33,220 bases of DNA from Candidatus Thiodiazotropha sp. (ex Epidulcina cf. delphinae) (GTDB lineage Bacteria > Pseudomonadota > Gammaproteobacteria > Chromatiales > Chromatiaceae). Of this stretch, positions 30,385 through 33,220 are shown piece by piece (position 1 is the stretch's first letter; each line of letters begins with the position of its first letter). The notes under the pieces were generated by a model. That model ran no database searches. It saw nothing but the letters and a program-made list of their open reading frames with translations, and was not told the DNA's origin. Made by a program: the position numbers and the translations under genes. The DNA lies in contig JAHXHR010000029.1 of the NCBI GenBank assembly GCA_025656505.1, forward strand, positions 1 to 33,220, given 5' to 3'.

Positions 30385-31613
30385 TCTGGTATTCGATCAC
30401 CTTCACCTACGGGTTCTACCTGATCGGGGGGCTTTACGTTCTGGCGCCGGTTGTGGGATGGGTGCTCCTGGGCTATTTAGGCCGGCGACTTTGGTCTCAG
30501 GATGACGATACGCCGGAACGGCTACGGGTTCGCATACCCGCCGGGGTCTGGATTTGGGTGATCGCCATGCTGGTGATGTTGGTTGCCTTGATCATAGGGC
30601 ATATCGACTGGGAACTCGGCTTGGGAAAAACCGTCAAGTCCACCATCGGTTGGGCCAAAGGCTGGGCGCTGATGGCAGTGTTCCCGCTGATCGGATGCCT
30701 GAATATCCGTCCCGAGATCATCTATCGGGCGGCAAGCATCGTCTGTCTGCACACCTTGATCCTGATGCCGTTTCTGTATGCCGCCTATCTGCTCGGGCTG
30801 CCGCAGGATCTGTATATATCCCCAATCCAACATGTGGGCGGTCCCGGACCTGAGTTCTTCATGGTATCGCTCTACAACGTAGATTATGAAGGTGTTGCGC
30901 GCTGGTTTCTGTTCGCCCCCTGGGCGCCGGCGCTCGGTTTTGTCGCCAATGTCTACTTACTGTTTGCTTTACAGGAGAAGGAGAGGAAGTGGTTCTGGAT
31001 CGGCATCCTGGGATGCATCGTCATGGTGTTGATTTGCAAATCAAGGCTGGCCTTGGTGGTGATGGCGCTCATCCCTTTGGCCGGTTGGGCGCTAAGCCGG
31101 TTGACGCAAACACGCATCCTGCTGATGGCAGGCGCCGGCTCCTTAATCGCCGGTATGGCAGCGCCCTTCCTGATCCGGTTGCTCGATGATTTGGCAGCCG
31201 GATTTCGCGCCGCCAGGGTGGATTCGAGCCGGGTGCGCGAAACGCTCGGACGCATTGCCCTGGACCGCTGGCAGGGAGAGGCCCCGGTATGGGGGCACGG
31301 CATTGTAGAGCGGGGGCCGCATTTGGTTGAGTATATGCCTATCGGTTCTCATCATACCTGGTATGGACTGCTGTTTGTCAAAGGCGCCGTCGGTTTCGTC
31401 GCCTTGGCCGTACCGTTGTTATGGAGTTTCGTTGAACTGTTGCTCAAGGCCCAGACCAGTCAGACGGCAAAGACCGGACTGGGTATGGTGATGCTGCTGT
31501 TTCTCTATACCTTCGGAGAAAACCTGGAGATTCTCGCCTACCTGTTCTGGCCGGGCCTGGTGCTCATCGGCATCGCCCATAGGGAAGCACTCAAAAATCC
31601 CTTACCCAGGTGA
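30339..31613 (+). CDS. O-antigen ligase/polymerase-like membrane protein
   Basis: The product is 424 residues with about ten to twelve hydrophobic segments and a larger periplasmic loop (around residues 285-345) containing SRVRETLGRIALDRW, GHGIVERGPH and IGSHHTWYG. The Gly-His and HHTWY motifs in the last large loop are typical of the Wzy_C/WaaL family (O-antigen ligases and polymerases, SypL-like proteins). It probably polymerises or ligates the polysaccharide exported by the two upstream products. The ATG lies within the Wzz-like gene, indicating translational coupling. No glycosyltransferase is visible in the window, so the rest of the pathway is elsewhere. Confidence 0.87.
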   Translation: MDTQTVSPQNFEERIIWYSITFTYGFYLIGGLYVLAPVVGWVLLGYLGRRLWSQDDDTPERLRVRIPAGVWIWVIAMLVMLVALIIGHIDWELGLGKTVKSTIGWAKGWALMAVFPLIGCLNIRPEIIYRAASIVCLHTLILMPFLYAAYLLGLPQDLYISPIQHVGGPGPEFFMVSLYNVDYEGVARWFLFAPWAPALGFVANVYLLFALQEKERKWFWIGILGCIVMVLICKSRLALVVMALIPLAGWALSRLTQTRILLMAGAGSLIAGMAAPFLIRLLDDLAAGFRAARVDSSRVRETLGRIALDRWQGEAPVWGHGIVERGPHLVEYMPIGSHHTWYGLLFVKGAVGFVALAVPLLWSFVELLLKAQTSQTAKTGLGMVMLLFLYTFGENLEILAYLFWPGLVLIGIAHREALKNPLPR

Positions 31614-31645
31614 AACATCCAGGCTATGGCGTGGCGGACGGCATG

Positions 31646-32107
31646 TTACGAAGTCGTCGAGATTGACCGCTTGACCAAGTGGTTGACGATAAAACTCGAC
31701 ACGGTCTCGCCATGCTGATTGATGGCCGCATATTTGAGCCGTAAAATCCCCCGGTCGGGTCGTTTGGATGAGGGTTTGACCTCGATGACCTCAACCTTGC
31801 TGTGCAATGTGTCGCCGGGTCTGACAGGGACGAGCCAACGCATTTCGTCGATGCCGGGCGAGCCCATGCTGCATTTCGCCAGCAGGCCGCCCTGAATAAA
31901 CAGCCTGAAACAGACGGAAACCGTATGCAGTCCGCTGGCGATGAGTCCACCGTAGAGGGAGTGTGCCGCAGCCTCCGTATCCAGATGAAACGGCTGGGGA
32001 TCGAAATTCATGGCAAAATCGATGATGTCGCTCTCTGTGAAGGTGATGCCACCGCTGATGAAGGTTTCGCCGACTGCGAAGTCGTCAAGATAACGATGTT
32101 GATTCAT
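31646..32107 (-). CDS. MaoC-family hot-dog-fold hydratase
   Basis: The product is 153 residues, a single hot-dog domain of the (R)-specific enoyl-CoA hydratase / MaoC type. The hydratase motif with catalytic D36 and H41 is present (FDPQPFHLD), followed by GGLIASGLHT. It may act on acyl-CoA in fatty acid or polyhydroxyalkanoate metabolism; the exact substrate cannot be read from sequence. It is convergent with the ligase-like gene and unrelated to the neighbouring clusters by function. The upstream region has no strong ribosome binding site. Confidence 0.9.
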   Translation of the reverse strand: MNQHRYLDDFAVGETFISGGITFTESDIIDFAMNFDPQPFHLDTEAAAHSLYGGLIASGLHTVSVCFRLFIQGGLLAKCSMGSPGIDEMRWLVPVRPGDTLHSKVEVIEVKPSSKRPDRGILRLKYAAINQHGETVSSFIVNHLVKRSISTTS

Positions 32108-32375
32108 GGTGGTTTACCCTTACGGATTATTTTGCATTGGAATCAGTGGATTATCTGAAGTTTCCCGGTTTTCCCTGAGCGGGCGTCTCGATGGCCTGCT
32201 CGAACTTGGTAGGGAAGGGCATTGCTTTCCCGTTCTTTTTATCGGTTTTTAGGATTATGCTGATGACATTGCCGGGTAGAGAAATGCCATCACTACCGCC
32301 TGAAATTCCCCAGCTTGAAATACCTCAGGCCCCTCTCTCCGGTAATGGGTGGCGAGGGGCCCGAATGATGCATCA
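32108..32375. other. intergenic stretch, no gene recognised
   Basis: About 270 bp between the MaoC-like gene and repeat copy 3. One short open frame exists, but it has no recognisable domain, a proline-rich tail and no good ribosome binding site, and it runs into the repeat. Presumably it contains the minus-strand promoter of the MaoC-like gene. Confidence 0.4.
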
Positions 32376-32615
32376 TCCTAAAAACCGCAGTTGACCGCTC
32401 CATTCTGATACTAAACTACTGATATGCAAATCATTGACTTCGATTTGCCTATTCACCGGTTGGGTGAACCACGCTACGGGGTGAATTGCACGCTTGCGGG
32501 GGTGCATGGCTGCGTTGCAACGCCTTGGAATAGCATGACTATTCCGCGTTGTTGCGCCTTGCCCTGCACCCCCCGCAAGCGCACACTTCACCCCGTCCAA
32601 CTGCGGTTTTTAGGA
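32376..32615 (+). mobile_element. MITE-like repeat, copy 3 (complete, 240 bp)
   Basis: The ends are perfect 18-bp inverted repeats, TCCTAAAAACCGCAGTTG (32376-32393) and its complement (32598-32615). Flanking 5-mers outside CCT...AGG are ATCAT and ACCAT, four of five alike, compatible with an old target duplication. The interior holds the GGAATAG-CATGA-CTATTCC hairpin and lacks about 50 bp present in copies 1 and 2. It ends 9 bp before the stop codon of the convergent small gene. Confidence 0.8.
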
Positions 32616-32624
32616 CCATCCGTG

Positions 32625-32867
32625 CTACCGGCGAACCTTGATCTCCGGGCGGATTCTGAGTACGCCGTCCTCACCCAATATGCCGATGCCTCGCTCATGA
32701 CTGTGTTTCAGGAGCGTGGACACGCCTCCGATCCGAGGTCTTCTGATACACACCAACCTCCAACCGAATTTTTTCAGAATGGACATGCCATCGACCTGTT
32801 TTTCGTTGATGTACATTTCAGGTGAAGTTGGAATCGGACCCATTCCCAAACGTTTTTCCGCTGACAT
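32625..32867 (-). CDS. small conserved-looking protein of unknown function
   Basis: The product is 80 residues from the ATG at 32867, supported by GGGGGA about 7 bp upstream; longer in-frame starts lack this. No signal peptide or membrane segment is present. The sequence has a block EMYINEKQV, then FGWRLVCIRRP, and ends GILGEDGVLRIRPEIKVR. This pattern reminds me of short uncharacterised proteobacterial proteins with the same kind of ending, recalled from memory and not verified. No function can be given. Its stop lies next to repeat copy 3. Confidence 0.6.
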   Translation of the reverse strand: MSAEKRLGMGPIPTSPEMYINEKQVDGMSILKKFGWRLVCIRRPRIGGVSTLLKHSHERGIGILGEDGVLRIRPEIKVRR

Positions 32868-33220
32868 GGATGTTCCCCCATTTTGTTCTTCGTACTGTGT
32901 TTCGAGCTGGGGTCTCAAAGATATCTTTGAACTTACCGCTGTCCCAAAAAACCTGCTCCCACACTGAGGGTAGGGTGAGTTCATGATCGGCTCACATGTC
33001 AGGCTCGGCCATCGTCCATAAAAGCCCGCCTTGACAATCAGTTACACAGATGCCGAACAGCCATAACGGGACGGCGCCGATTCGAACCCATGGATTCCGG
33101 TCGGATGCTGATGCCGCGTATGGTTTATGTAACTTTGTTCCCCAAGTGAATATCCTGGTCCCCACCTAAAATAATAGTCCAAACGGTTCATCTTGGTATC
33201 CATGGAAAGAATGGAGGAAA
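32868..33220. other. right-end intergenic region, no gene recognised
   Basis: About 350 bp. The last bases include ATGGAAAGAATGGAGGAAA, which could be the start of a gene continuing outside the window or a ribosome binding site for one. A tRNA-T-arm-like string is present near 33080-33090 on the minus strand, but the rest of a tRNA is not. Nothing else is supported. Confidence 0.35.

Noticed and set aside
32191-32394. 67-codon plus-strand frame upstream of repeat copy 3.
   Set aside because: It runs into the repeat's terminal sequence, has no domain and no convincing ribosome binding site.
33078-33098. Minus-strand GGGTTCGAATC resembling a tRNA T-arm, near a possible acceptor-like GGCGCCGTCCC.
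   Set aside because: The T-stem does not pair, there is no CCA, and no D- or anticodon arm can be folded upstream. At best it is an attachment-site remnant, which I cannot support.
33202-33220. ATGGAAAGAATGGAGGAA at the right edge as the start of a gene or insertion sequence.
   Set aside because: Only six codons are visible and no terminal repeat or ribosome binding site is clear.
1-33220. CRISPR arrays, restriction-modification or phage-defence genes.
   Set aside because: No regularly spaced direct repeats, cas-like proteins, methyltransferase/endonuclease pairs or phage genes were seen; the repeats present are dispersed inverted-repeat elements.

Overview
The window reads as chromosomal DNA of a denitrifying, c-cytochrome-rich gammaproteobacterium. 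A sulfur-oxidising or symbiotic chemoautotroph is my guess from the gene mix, not something the sequence proves. Two functional blocks dominate: a cytochrome cd1 (NirS) denitrification island at about 1-18.9 kb, and a two-component / c-di-GMP / exopolysaccharide block at about 21.2-31.6 kb. Copies of small inverted-repeat elements lie between and beside them.

Denitrification island. The left edge cuts the 5' end of norC on the minus strand. It is followed by minus-strand genes for a DUF2189-type membrane protein, a small zinc-ribbon membrane protein and a membrane-anchored hemerythrin. Divergent from these is a plus-strand arm: nirS, a fused NapC/NirT-ethylbenzene-dehydrogenase-like hexaheme cytochrome, a cupredoxin, a triheme c'-like cytochrome, and a CHASE histidine kinase with a single-domain response regulator. 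Facing this arm on the minus strand is a tight heme d1 biogenesis operon reading nirE-nirC-nirF-nirD-nirL-nirGH(fused)-nirJ-cytochrome c'-nirN. FNR/Dnr-type palindromes (TTGAY-N4-RTCAA) lie in front of norC, in the nirS/hemerythrin intergenic region, in front of nirE, and in degenerate form in front of a secreted pentapeptide-repeat gene. For norC, nirE and the pentapeptide gene a -10-like hexamer is centred 31 bp from the box centre, as expected for class II activation. The island can therefore be read as one nitric-oxide/anoxia regulon.

Between the blocks (18.9-21.3 kb) are the pentapeptide protein, a small two-helix secreted membrane protein, an AraC/GyrI-like regulator and a truncated repeat element.

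Signalling and polysaccharide block. A STAS protein, a PhnD-like periplasmic binding protein, a hybrid histidine kinase (HisKA-HATPase-REC-Hpt), a sigma-54 response regulator and a REC-GGDEF protein precede genes for a polysaccharide export lipoprotein, a Wzz-like protein and an O-antigen-ligase-like protein. Sequences with exact sigma-54 GG-N10-GC spacing lie before the STAS gene, before the GGDEF gene and before the export operon, so the encoded sigma-54 activator plausibly drives all three. The arrangement resembles the Vibrio syp biofilm system in gene content, with a periplasmic binding protein added.

The right end holds a MaoC-like hydratase, a complete repeat element, a small conserved-looking gene and about 350 bp without a recognised gene. 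The repeat family (17-18 bp terminal inverted repeats, 5-bp direct repeats flanking one copy) has three copies here. A separate 135-bp inverted-repeat element sits exactly between two convergent stop codons.
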